Shown piece by piece: positions 42,113 to 55,081 of a stretch of DNA of 64,000 nucleotides. A model generated the notes under the pieces. The model saw only the letters and a program-made list of their open reading frames with translations, searched no databases and was not told where the DNA came from. Location: positions 372,001 through 436,000 of the forward strand of contig JADPYG010000001.1 in the NCBI GenBank assembly GCA_017654735.1, written 5' to 3'. This DNA is from Vishniacozyma victoriae (Eukaryota > Basidiomycota > Tremellomycetes > Tremellales > Bulleribasidiaceae). A program made the position numbers and the translations under genes. Each line of letters opens with the position of its first letter. Position 1 is the first letter of the stretch.

Positions 42113-43843
42113 ATGTCGGAAGCAGGACCATCAACACAGCCACCTCCAGTAGTAGAAGCTGGACAGGGGAAGAAGAGAAAGAGGACTGGGAAAGAGAGGG
42201 AAGAGAGGAAACAGGCTGCTATTCTAGCTGTATGTCTGTTTGATCTTTCGAGCCGAGGGTATACTAATGAGATAGGCTCAAGCTGAAAAAGAAGAGGCTG
42301 CAGCAGCGCCTGCAACGACTGAAGAGGTTGAGGGAACTACCGATGCTCCAGTAGAGCCGCAGTCCGAGGAGGTAGTAGAGACAGTGGAGACACCAGCAAC
42401 ACCTGCTGCGCCAGAGGTAGATGTAGACCGCCTGTCCAAGCGATTGGTACGTCGACTCCCACTTCTGCAGCATTCGCTGATCATCTAGCCAACAGCCTTA
42501 AAACACTTGAACCCAGTATTCAAGCGAGCTAAGACGATGGAGACGACACGATTGATCAAGAAAGTTAAAGCTCTCAAGTCCAAGACCGGGTCAGAAGCAG
42601 AGCTAGCAGAACTGGAAGCACAGCGTCATCTCCTAGCTGTAAGTTGATTAATCTTGAGGATGTTTGAAGGGCTCAACTAATGATATAGCACCTACCCGTC
42701 GGCCCTACCTTATCCAGGCAGCTATTGACGAATCTCCGAAAACATCGACTATTCAAGCATAACCCCTCCCTAATCCCTACCACCGTCATAGAGACTCTAT
42801 CGCCTGAATCCGCCTCATCAGATGTCGAGGTACTCAAGAAAGTGGAGAATCGAATATGCAGTGCCAAGAACGCTGCAGATGAGATGAAAAGGGCAGTAGC
42901 GTGGTTGATGGGTGATGAAGGATCTAAATTGGGAGGACCCACCAAGAAGGCCGAAGCTCCGACTCCAGTCAAAGCCACCGGGAAGAAGGGCAAGAAGGAA
43001 GTAGAAGATGAGGATGAGGAGGTAGAAACGATAAGGCGAAAGATAGTCGTTGACAGTGACGATGAGGGATCAGACGAGGAGGAAGGGGACCCGGCAGACG
43101 AGGCAGGATGGGAATCAGGCTCAATCTCTGGCGGTGATGACGTCGAACCATCAACCAAACAAATCGCCAACTCGGATTCAGAAGATGATGAAGATTCAGT
43201 CCCTGTCCGCCCTACCAAAAAGAACAAAACAAAAGAAGTCAAACCTAAACCATCCAAACAAGCTCAGCCATCCAAGAAACTTACTTCTTCCACTTTCCTA
43301 CCATCTCTCTCGACTGGATTTACGAGAGGTGGAAGCGATGATTCGGATCCGGATGATGATTTCGCAGAAGGACTCGAGGACGTTATTGGAAAAGGAAAGA
43401 CTGGAGAGAGGAAGAATAGACGTGGTCAGCAAGCTAGGCGATTGTACGTCTCTCCCTTTGTAATGCTTTTTCTCGAGATTCGATAGCTAATGTGCAGGAT
43501 TTGGGAGAGGAAATACGGAAAGAACGCTAAACATGTTCAAAAAGCTAGTGAACAAGCTACAGAGGGCAACATCGCCAACGCATATGGCAAAAGAGCTGGC
43601 GCCACTGCTGCCCCAGCGGCCAAGCCCACGGGACGTCCAACTACCGGAGCTCGACCACCTCCCACAGGAGCAAGACCTGCATCGACGTTCACTCCGAGTG
43701 CAAGACCAGCATACACCCCCGCTCCTCTTCGCCCAGCACCAGCACCAGCTACCGAGGCTCTACATCCATCTTGGGAGGCTGCCAGACTCAGGAAACAGAG
43801 GGAAGCAGAAGGTCCAAAAGCCACCAAAATCGTTTTCGACTAG
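42113..43843 (+). CDS. BUD22: BUD22/SRFBP1-type ribosome biogenesis protein
   Basis: Yeast Bud22 acts in early 18S rRNA processing in the nucleolus. The ATG at 42113 (MSEAGPSTQPPPVVEAGQGK) starts a charged N-terminus with a basic stretch (GKKRKRTGKEREERK). After three short introns a helical region reads HLNPVFKRAKTMETTRLIKK and LLTNLRKHRLFKHNPSLIPT. A long acidic/basic low-complexity region follows. The typical C-terminus is complete: a QARRL-IWERKYGKNAKHV block, a Pro/Ala-rich spacer, and LHPSWEAARLRKQREAEGPK with KIVFD at the very end, the hallmark of the family. Stop at 43843. Confidence 0.88.
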
Positions 43844-43965
43844 TCATCTTGCTGGTGTATATATTTTCTATGAGATGCATGACATGACATTATAGACATG
43901 TGTTTTGTTTATATACTGTATCAAATGAGAGAAAATGCACAAGAGACCGGAGGACGAAAGAGAAT

Positions 43966-45958
<1,993 letters not shown>

Positions 45959-46229
45959 TGTTGGGGGTGTATTGTTGGTATATGGATGTGATAGAGAGTA
46001 TAGGAGCGAGTCTAGTCCTTATATATATTGTCTAGAGTATACTATAGAGTAAAGAGCGGCAGTGCCGGTAGGAATGAATTAAGCGACAAATACACAATCA
46101 GTTGCTTATCGGTATTGCCGCGTCGAGTATTTCAGGGGTATGATATCAATACACGCACATGATTGCATGATGACTAGAGAGCATACAACGATATATAAAT
46201 ACTAGTACAGTGAAGCATCACTCTAACCC

Positions 46230-47693
46230 TCAGGGAGAGTTAGCAAGGCGGTAAACATCCGCGACTAGATACAAACTTCCACAAACTACCACCAACTCGT
46301 CATCCGTGACTCCCCCAAGGATCTGCTTGAGCCCTTCTACTCCTGATTGATCCACTGAAGCCGCCTCGCCGGATATAAGATTGTTGACGACGTCCCTGAC
46401 TTCATCCTTGTTGGCAGGCTTCACCCAAGGCATACCCTCAACAGGCGTAGTGAAGTCGACAAGAGTCACTTTATCGCCCTGACCAAGTAATGGTCTCAGA
46501 ACGCTTTCGGGCGATTTACCAGGTGAAGCCGATAATGAAATGACAAAGTGGACCTTGATTCCAGCGCCAAGATCATTGATGTATGCTCGAAGTGTCTTTG
46601 CCGAATCGGCATTATGAGCCCCATCCACAAGTACAGGAACTGATCGATCGGTACCAGGAACAGTGTACTGTAACCAAGAACACCTTCCTTCCCATTTCGT
46701 AGCTTCCACACCACGCTGCATGATAGGTGGTGTGACCCTAGCGAGAGCAGGTTGAATCGATAATGCCCGTTTATCACGCGAGAGAACGTGAACGATCGTA
46801 AGTGCCAGAGAGAGGTTATCGAGTTGATGTTGCCCGCCTAGAGGAAGTCGAGTCGCAACGTAATCTTCTCCAGGAACAAGCCTTCCATCTAGGATAACAG
46901 GTATTCGAGTCCTCACATGTACTGGCTGAGGAGGGACGAATGGCGAAAGCGAGAATGGTCGTCGATCTTCCTTGATAACAGTCGTCAGCCCAGCTTCAAT
47001 GACAGCCGCGCGAAGTTGGAACCCAATTCCATGAGCGACGTGCATAGCTTCCGGAGCGAGGTTGGGCGCAGTAACAAGTAATCCACCAGGGACAGTAATT
47101 CTAGCCTTCTGATCGGTAATAGCAGCAATACTATCGCCCAAGAAAGTCGTATGATCCAATCCAACAGAAGTAAGGGCCGAAGCGAGATTATAAGCATGTG
47201 GAATGACGTTCGTAGCGTCATTCACACCGCCCATACCGCATTCGATAATCATCACATCGATAGGTGGTTGAGCAGTGGCGAACATGTAATAAGCAGCAGC
47301 CGTAGCGAACTCGAATGGTGACACCTCGATTTGTCGTTGAGCAGCTATATGTCGAATAGTACCAACGGCAGTATCATAGACCTTGCGAGGAGGTGGAACA
47401 CCAGCTATGCGAACAGCATCTCGAGCTTCGATAAGATGAGGCGAATTGTATCGAGCCGTTCGAAGTCCAGCGACGGTGAGGATTGAATCGAGGATGGCGG
47501 AGACAGATCCTTTCCCATTGGTGCCAGCGAGGTGAATAGCAGGAATCATCAATGGCGGTAGATGACTCATGAGTCGCCTCATATGACCCAGAGTCAAATC
47601 GATCTTGTCTGCCCGACTACCCTGTGGGACGGTTGGAGGCCTCTTCGAGTCGTACCCAGCAGCCGCCGGATCAGAAATGTGCGCAACCGACAT
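46230..47693 (-). other. FOL3: Dihydrofolate/folylpolyglutamate synthase module of the fused frame
   Basis: These enzymes add glutamate to dihydropteroate or folates using ATP. The domain is complete: DLTLGHMRRLMSHLPPLMIP, HLAGTNGKGSVSAILDSIL (P-loop), RYNSPHLIEARDAVRIAG, SPFEFATAAAYYMF, VMIIECGMGGVNDATNVIPH, SVGLDHTTFLGDSIAAITDQ, KARITVPGG, LPLGGQHQLDNLSLALTIVH, VPVLVDGAHNADSAKTLRAY and VVVCGSLYLVADVYRL. The 'GLDH..FLG.....I...KA.I' block favours the Fol3 (dihydrofolate synthase) side over Met7-type FPGS, but this is not decisive. The first in-frame Met close to the domain is at 47693 (MSVAHISDPAAAGYDSKRPP). No intron is required inside the domain. Confidence 0.85.
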
Positions 47694-50600
47694 GACCTGA
47701 GAGCGAGGTTGTGGTCGATTGTTTGGAACGTTTCCAGAGGCGTGGACCGAGTGCATAGATGGGCGAGCCCTGAATTGGGGTTCAGGTACAGGGTAGTACC
47801 CATGCGGAGGCGGAGGGGCGTAGTGCTGCGGTGGATATGAATGATGACCATTCTGCTTGAGGTCAACACTTGGCCATGAAGGTTGAGCCGAATCACATAC
47901 CACGACGCGTGTTGGTATTCGGGGATCCATCATATATGGCGCAGGGGCATATTGCGGGTGATGGGGATGATACATCGCGCCAGGTGGCGGACCGAGTGGT
48001 GGTGGACCATAAGTCATGGGTCTGGGCTGGTATGGCACCCCATTGGATGGGCCGGGTGCGAGTGGGCGAGGTGGTCCGAACGCGCGAGGCTGAGCTCGTG
48101 GAGGGGCGGTGGTACTGGTACTGGCCCTATGCTCGACTTTGGTAGGAGTAGGAGGAACGGCAATCGATCGTGACGGAATAGGTTCCTTGGCTTTGGTATT
48201 GTACGTTCGAGCTAGTTGTCAGCTAAGCCCTCGTCGAGAAATATTTAACTTACCATATTCATCCACCTGCAATTTAGGCTTGGTTTCCTTAAACTCGATC
48301 CTGTCAAATGGTACCCAATACTTTTGTCCCGTCTCCAGCCGTACTTCCACCTGTGAACTGTCCACCAAGACTCGGACCAGCGATCCGTACATATATCCTC
48401 CACCCTTCGATTTGACCTTGAGTTGTGAATCGATGGGCAGAGCAAGGATCTTCTGCTTGAGGTCTTCAAGACCTTGTGCTCGTCGAATAGCAATTTGGGC
48501 CTGGATTGTTAGCTTGGCTTCTGAAAGAGGCTGGGGATCTTACGGGATTATGAGACTCGCACAGCAATTCAATCTTGATAGTCTTACTAGGTTCCACAGG
48601 GGCAGCTGGATCCGCACCCTCGATGGGAGCAGGCCACTCAAGGACCTCGTGGACTTGGTACAGAACCTTCGGATCTTCCCTCGCACAAGAGACATGATAA
48701 GCCTTGACGCAGGATTTTGACTACTCGTCAGTCGCCGTAAATAAGATTTTTCAATGACATACCTTGGTACACTGAACTTTTGCGCCTGTAGTCCTCAACT
48801 TCTTATCCAGACAAGACGAACACTTGAGTTTCCATCTAGCCGCCTCAATTTTATCGGCGCCGACGATATGTAAAACCGGTACGCCATCTACTTCAATATC
48901 CTCAATCCCAACTTCCGGTATACCAAGGGCGCAAGAGTGGTGAGCGGTGATCGTCGACTTGTCGATGGACTGTGAATGCGCCTTGACCGCTTCCGTGGGC
49001 TCGTAGACGGGTCGCAGGTCTTCGGTGGAGAGTGATGGACAGAATAGACATGGATACGAAGTGGGTTCTTTGACAATGACGGTCTTGGGTTCTTTGGCAA
49101 TCTTGATCTTGCGTGTTCGATAATCGAGGCCGTTGACGGGTAATGTCGTCTCGTGCTCTTCGAGATTCAATTCAATCGGATCAGTGGGAGTGTCATCATG
49201 CTGGACAATCCTAATCTTCCTCGGCTTGGGCGTATGTGTTTCACCTTCCGCCTTTCGTTTTCGTGGTTTAATCTCTGTCCGTACTTCCTCAATGACCTCG
49301 GCCAATTCCCTCTCTGCCAACATCTCGTCGACATTAATCCTAACACTATGTTCCACGCATTCACAGACTTTTGCCCTTTTGCCCAATTCCAACCAACTCT
49401 CCAAAGCGAAATTGATACTTTCGGCACAGTTGAATCCCATGTTGAATCCAGCATGATATCCTCGGGGATAGGTGATAACGTATTCATTTTGGTGATGTAC
49501 GAGCATATTGACTGGAATCTTGTCGTTGGCGAGTTGCGTAGGTGACATGGTAAAACTCTTGTGTCGTAGGAACTGGTCGCATCGCTGAGCGTCTTGTGGG
49601 AAATATCCAGCGAGAGTGTGTTCGAATCGATCAGCATGTCGTTGAGGGACAGCATACCAGAATTTGGGAGCTCCAAAGTGGATATAGTTTATCGAGAATA
49701 GATCCATATCTTCGACGTGCCATGCGAATGTTGCGCCGTACATCCCGAAATAGAGATATGGCGAGTTAACTCCAGGTAATTTCTTGGTCAATGCACACCG
49801 GTTGAGCAAGTTGGGCAAGCAAGAGACGTTCCAAGGAGTAGATTTATCGGCAAAGAGCGAACCTTGTAGATCGGCACCGTACCAACTTGGTTCTCGCGTC
49901 AAGAGGGATTTCCAGAATTTCTTTTCCATGTTGGAGCATGCTTCCGGTGTATAGTCTTCGGGTTGCGTATCATGCGGTAGCCATGCGGTTTTAGGGTCGA
50001 AAGTCTCGTAGAATGGATCAAGGCCTTGTGATTCAGGTGTACGTGCCTGCGGATCAGATTCGGTTGAAGAGTGTGGTGAATGTCCAAGAGCGGGGACGTC
50101 GTCGGCACTTGGATCTTGTTGCGAATGCGAGTTGATCTGCTCTTCCTCATCCTTGACGTTCTCATCCTCTTGTTGCGAGCCAGCTCCAGCCATACTTTCC
50201 CTCTCCTCCTTCCGCTTCTTTGCAGCAGCCAGCTTCTCCCTCCTCTCCGCCTTTTGCCTCGTCATGTCCGCTACAGCCTGTGCAGCTCGTTCCTTGGCCG
50301 CTTTTGATCCCCGATCGAGAGCTCTGTCCACATCCTTAGGTCCCGGACCGACAAATCTCTTGTCTTGACATTTCTCGAACCATTCCCTCACATCCAGTGG
50401 GTTCTGACGACGTTTCTCGACGTTCGTTACTCTAAACAGACCGGATCGACCGAGCATCGTTTGTTGAATCGGTGATTTGATGCGGACGTTACTGAGTGTT
50501 TCTTTCGAGATGGCGGGTAGGGCACCATTCCATTCGGGTGGAGGAATGATCTTGGCTATTCCGGAATACTGACCCCATGGCACTGTTTTGGTGACATAGC

Positions 50601-51128
50601 CTTCAAAGTCCTATTCATCAGCTAGTCCGAGGGTCTCGCAGAGCGCTCGGAAACTTACCTTGAACTCTTCCATCGTCGGTCTGAAGATTGGAATACCCCG
50701 CTTAGCTTCAGGATCATCTTCAGGTGAAAGCCATTGTTCCTCTTGTCCAGATTTCCATGGCGAAACATATCTCCCTCCGGCTCCATTGTTCAACGGAAAG
50801 CTATCGGTCAGCTCTATTCCAAGGCATATCAAGGGCTAGCTTACAATTCCGCTGGCTGTAGATACATCGGTCCCGGATCCTTCTCCTCGACTGCAATATG
50901 CTTTCTTATAGTTGAAGATCGAGGCTTATAAGTGGGCACTATTCGCGAAGGCGGTGCCTGCGATGATCTAGTCACACGAGGCGACCTTGAAGGTCCAGCG
51001 CCAGGTGAAGATGTTGCAGGTTGATCATGACGTCTGAGTCTGGGTGTGATCGGTGAAGAAGGTGTTTGTGTGTTCAAGTCGGCCGAAGGTAGTGTGTTTG
51101 AGGTTGAACCGGCAATTGAGGTTGACAT
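46230..51128 (-). CDS. KDM4-type JmjN/JmjC histone demethylase read in frame into a dihydrofolate/folylpolyglutamate synthase
   Basis: The ATG at 51128 opens a Ser/Pro-rich start. Then come JmjN (IPIFRPTMEEFKDFEGYVTK, joined by intron), JmjC with Fe ligands in FAWHVEDMDLFSINYIHFGA and YPRGYHAGFN, a basic stretch, and an extended PHD finger (YPCLFCPSLS, HHSCALG, LKCSSCLDK, GAKVQCTKSKSCVKAYHVSC). A Tudor-like segment (YMYGSLVRVLVDSSQVEVRL) follows. The exon ending LQVDEY joins in phase, over a 42-bp intron (48212-48253, GTAAGT..GCTGACAACTAG), to ARTYNTKAKEPIPSRS and a Pro/His/Tyr-rich linker. The same frame runs on without a stop into the full synthase domain, ending at 46230. KDM4 enzymes remove methyl groups from H3K9/K36. 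If annotated as two genes, the second would start at the ATG at 47693. Confidence 0.7.
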
Positions 51129-51596
51129 TGTATCTATCTTGCCGATTTGAGGTGATTTATAGAATAATATCTCGGATCTAATTGGTGTTACGGGTGATTA
51201 TATGGTGTCTATATTACACAGTTGTGAGAGTGAAGGAAGGAAGGGAAATGTAAAGAGTGATCTAACCGTCTAATTGCCTGTATTCTAAAGTGACTCAGTT
51301 CAAGCTATAGAGTGGCGGAGTATACACTAAGCTAATTTGATTCCGCTCCTTTGTCAGTCTAGTGGCTAGTGGCTCAGGCATTAAACAACCACAACCACTC
51401 CAACTATGATATCAACGACGACCAACGATAGACCAAGTATACAATGCTGATTGTGATACATCAGGATAGAGAACGGGGTTACAAATACAATAGAGTTTCT
51501 ATTGATACAATCATGAACATAATAGGCGTAATCACTTCTAAGACTTCCCCGTTACCGTCAAACTTTCTTTCCTTGTTCTTTCCGAGTTTGCTACAT
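51129..51596. other. Intergenic, promoter of the demethylase frame
   Basis: About 470 bp between the start of the demethylase gene and the stop of the small gene, both on the minus strand. I see no gene, RNA or repeat here. Confidence 0.5.
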
Positions 51597-52030
51597 TTAT
51601 AATAGGGGGATAGGCGGGGTCTCGCGTTCATCACCTGATACACTAGATACTGCCGAGTTCTGTCGCCTGCCATCATCAGCAAAAACACATTGGAAAGTGA
51701 GGGAACAACTTACACCAAGTCTCCTGCTTGCTTCTTGTCCTTCGCATTGTCCGAGCCAAGTATATGGAATCTCATAAGAGCGCTTGCGTAAACTTGTCTG
51801 GCAGCGAGCTGCTTTGCGGCATAGACTGCTTCCTCGTCAAGGATTTCTATCTGTTAGCGGGTGATCCAGTCTATACAAGTTTTTCGGGGGGACTTACCAG
51901 CAGAGACTGCAGTGAGGGGATAGGTGGATGCATCCGGCTGCTCGAATATGTCGTCAACTTCGCGCACGACTGCGAGCGGGCCCTCTGCGATAATCTGAGT
52001 CACGGTAGTGGATTCAATCGTGTTTGGCAT
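51597..52030 (-). CDS. Small hypothetical protein of about 110 residues
   Basis: Three exons with good signals. MPNTIESTTVTQIIAEGPLA..TAVSA from the ATG at 52030 joins across a GTAAGT..CTAACAGATAG intron to EILDEEAVYAAKQLAARQVY and FHILGSDNAKDKKQAGDLV. A GTAAGT..CTGATGATGGCAG intron then joins RQNSAVSSVSGDERETPPIP and a stop at 51597. If the last intron is retained the protein ends at V-stop. It is Ala-rich and helical-looking with no membrane span or signal peptide. No single exon is long enough to be obvious in a plain open-frame scan. It resembles the doubtful gene at 11.5-11.8 kb in layout. Function unknown. Confidence 0.5.
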
Positions 52031-52911
52031 GATTAAGATATATCAAAAGGTGTTATTGAGAATTGACAGTATGAGATAGGATTCAATGGCGTTATATACT
52101 TTTCGCATCCTTTGACATGTCCGAGTGTCAGCCCGGTCAAATCAGAGAGGCGTCATGACTAATCCTTCCTTTGACAATTAGGCTTACATTTGTATTACTA
52201 GCGCATTGATTTGTATTCTAGATTGATTTGTATTGAAGGATAGTGTGGTTACATAGAGGTAGCAACTGAACCTCCCAGGAGTAGATTTACAGGATATCCG
52301 ATAGTGACGCAAGCAATAGGGGTGAGCTCTGGAGGGCGGAATATCTGTGCAGATCTTCCATACAAGAGGCACAAGGGAAGATTAACTGCTGGCGTCATTG
52401 TCCAGGCTGCTGAGCTCACGTTAAGTGGCGATGGCGCCCAAAATAATGGTACGCCCGATCTGGGAAAGGCTGTCGGCATCGCCTGAATGAGTTCAGAGAT
52501 CCATCCTTACATCTGCAGGTGGATATAGTCTATAGCTACTCTCATGCATAATATCAAATACCTATGAAGAGGGATGTGAGAGCAAGAGAGAGGTATGGAC
52601 AAACGCCACGAGGTAGCTGTTTCTCAAATTACCCAACAAAGTAACTTTCCTACCTCGGTAGTATAATCCCCTCGGAACCGTCTCTTCCCGTAATCTGATA
52701 ACCCCGAGAAACTAATTTCGACAGCTTGGCAGGAAAGTAGCAGATCGCCTTTTCTCTGCTGTTACGGGGCGACACCACCCCCATATGGTGCCTGCCATGG
52801 TTTGTGGCTTTACTAGTCGGCCGATACCCTTTACCTCTCACCAAATTCCATGACATGTAATCCGATAAAAGGGGAGAAGCACTATTCTTTTTCGACAAAT
52901 AACCATTCACC
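52031..52911. other. Intergenic; one weak minus-strand frame
   Basis: The divergent promoter of the small gene and the MFSD1-like transporter. A 76-codon minus-strand frame from an ATG (52479 to 52249, MPTAFPRSGVPLFWAPSPLN) has no splice or homology support and is left unnamed. A GGCCGATA string (52819-52826) inside TCGGCCGA matches one in the promoter of the Zn2Cys6 regulator at 60.0 kb. Confidence 0.45.
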
Positions 52912-54846
52912 ATGTCAGCGCTCAAGCAGGATACACTTGCTTTATCATTCAGTGATCAGCTTCCTGTCCTTGGTAGTGCACCAACACAAGCTACACTGCA
53001 AGATGATGAAAAGGATGATATCACTCCCGACTCCGACTCCAACAAGAGCATACTACCAGACCATCCTGAAGGTCATATCCCAATGAAATTACGGATAATG
53101 GCATTCGCTTTCGTCCTATTCTTCTCGACCGGAGCAGCATTCGCTGAAGTCACCATGGGTCCTCTCAAAAGTACACTACAGCGAGAACTTGGATTGAATA
53201 GTACGTCCATTTCCCACGTTGTCAGGACGGAGCTGATCTGGTAGATGTCCAATTTGCGACCATAAGTACGGCTAGTAATTTGGTCAACACTTTGCTCCCT
53301 GCTATCGGCGGGATCACTATGGATTACTTTGGTGCTGCTCAGTAAGTCCCACTACCGCTTTAGAGCTACGCTGACATGCAGTACCGCATTAGGAGCTTGT
53401 ATCTGCTGTATCATCGGTTCAGTCGTAGCAGCTTGCGTACGTCCATCCATCCTTGTCGACTCACGCTGATCCTCAGTCCGCAAACACCTCCCAGCACAGT
53501 CTCCTGATTATCGGTCGAATCCTCCTCGGTTTCGGATCAATCGTAATCGAAATCTCCCAGAACAAGCTTTACGCACACTGGTTCGCCGGATCTACACTCT
53601 CATTCGTCGTAGCTCTCGACCTAGCCTGGAACTCGCTCACAAGTATAATTGCCAGACTCAGTGCAGTACCAATGAGCAGGTTGAATGGATGGTATGGGTG
53701 GGCTCTTTGGATCCCTTCTTTCGTGATCATGGCTTGTACGGTACTTGTTATTGCGTACATCATCTTCGAGAGGAAGGTGCCGGAGGTGTATAGGCCAAAG
53801 AAGGGATCTCAGAGTACTCAGTTGAAGGGATTGGGGAGGTGGAAATTTGCTATCGTTTCGATTACCCAGCTGTACGTCTTCTCTGCTTCCGCTGATCACA
53901 CATCTGACCAACAGACCTATGTTCTTTTGGATCCTCTGCGGTACCGGTGAGTCTATTCTCTCTTCAATTGATATCAGGCTGACGGGCAGAAATATTCCAA
54001 AATGCAGCAAGGACGGTCTACAGCGTCAATCTAGCAGACATTCAAGAAAAGACAAGAGGAACATCAACCTTAGCGGCAGGTTACAATTCATCCCTCCAAA
54101 ACGTCGTCACTGTATTCATGGTCCCCCTCATCGGTTTATTCTTTGATAAATTCGGATGGAGAATGCCTTTTGGTCAGCCCCTCTTTTCCTCTTCTTTCGT
54201 TCACTGGAGCTGATGAGTAGTTTCAATTGGAGCAGCGTTATATATCGTTGTATTCGCTTTGATTGGACTTACTACGGTTCATCCTACTGGTCCGATCGTA
54301 CTGTCCTCATTCGCTTTATCGATGAATGTCATTCCCTTTGTCGGATCTATTCCGATTCTAGTCAATGATCCGACGAAGATGGGAACGGCGTACGGAGTCT
54401 GGTCCTCGTTCGTGGCATGTAACAACATCCTTCTAGAAGTCACAGCAGGATCCATCGTAAGTGACCCCCTTTTCTGGTCATTCATTTGAGTCTTAGCTGA
54501 CGATTACAGCAAGACAACACTCCAGGCCAGACATATGAAAGGGTAATATACCTCCTAATAGCGATCAAGGCATTCCAAGTCCTCCTCGGCCCTATCTACG
54601 ACTACCTAGATGGGAAACTCCTCGGTCACTCTCTAAGGAGAAGTGAGAAGAAGAGGTTAGAAATGAGGGATGAGAAGTTGGCGAAAGGGGAGGAGTACTT
54701 AGGGTGGAAAGTACATAAACCAACTACTTGGTTCTTTGGGTTTCAGTATGCTGCGATGGTACTTGTATCTTGGGTGGTGAGTCATCATTGACATGACCTG
54801 TGATGCGAAGAGCTGATGATAGATCTTCTTCGTCTATTCGGTATAA
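52912..54846 (+). CDS. MFS transporter, MFSD1-like
   Basis: ATG at 52912 (MSALKQDTLALSFSDQLPVL). A soluble N-terminus of about 60 residues precedes the first span (MAFAFVLFFSTGAAFAEVTM). Exons continue NVQFATISTASNLVNTLLPA, a family-like GRILLGFGSIVIEISQNKLY with WFAGSTLSFVVALDLAWNSL, then YGWALWIPSFVIMACTVLVI. The second half has NSSLQNVVTVFMVPLIGLFF, DKFGWRMPFVSIGAALYIVV, PIVLSSFALSMNVIPFVGSI and AYGVWSSFVACNNILLEVTA. The last exons give TYERVIYLLIAIKAFQVLLG and WVIFFVYSV, stop at 54846. The 'GR...G.G.e....Q..y...WF.g..l....gl...' block and about 12 spans resemble MFSD1, a lysosomal dipeptide transporter in animals. The fungal substrate is unknown. Confidence 0.75.
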
Positions 54847-55081
54847 ATCAGGGGATGGATGGATGGCAATCTCAGTGTTCTACGGAACTCCATCCACTTG
54901 GCAGGTAGTTTGAACTGACTTGACCAGACCGCATGCCCTTTTTGGTCCAATCCTTTGTTTGACGATCCTTTATACTAAGGCCCCTGATACACATACAGCA
55001 TGTCATATACTGATCGCCGCTCGTATTCGAAAATTCTACCTCAGCCACATCTGTTCTCACCCCTTTTGAAAAAAAACCAAT

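Noticed and set aside
42673..43257. A 194-codon Ser-rich minus-strand frame
   Set aside because: It is the complement of the acidic/basic repeat region of BUD22; such shadows are expected from biased codons.
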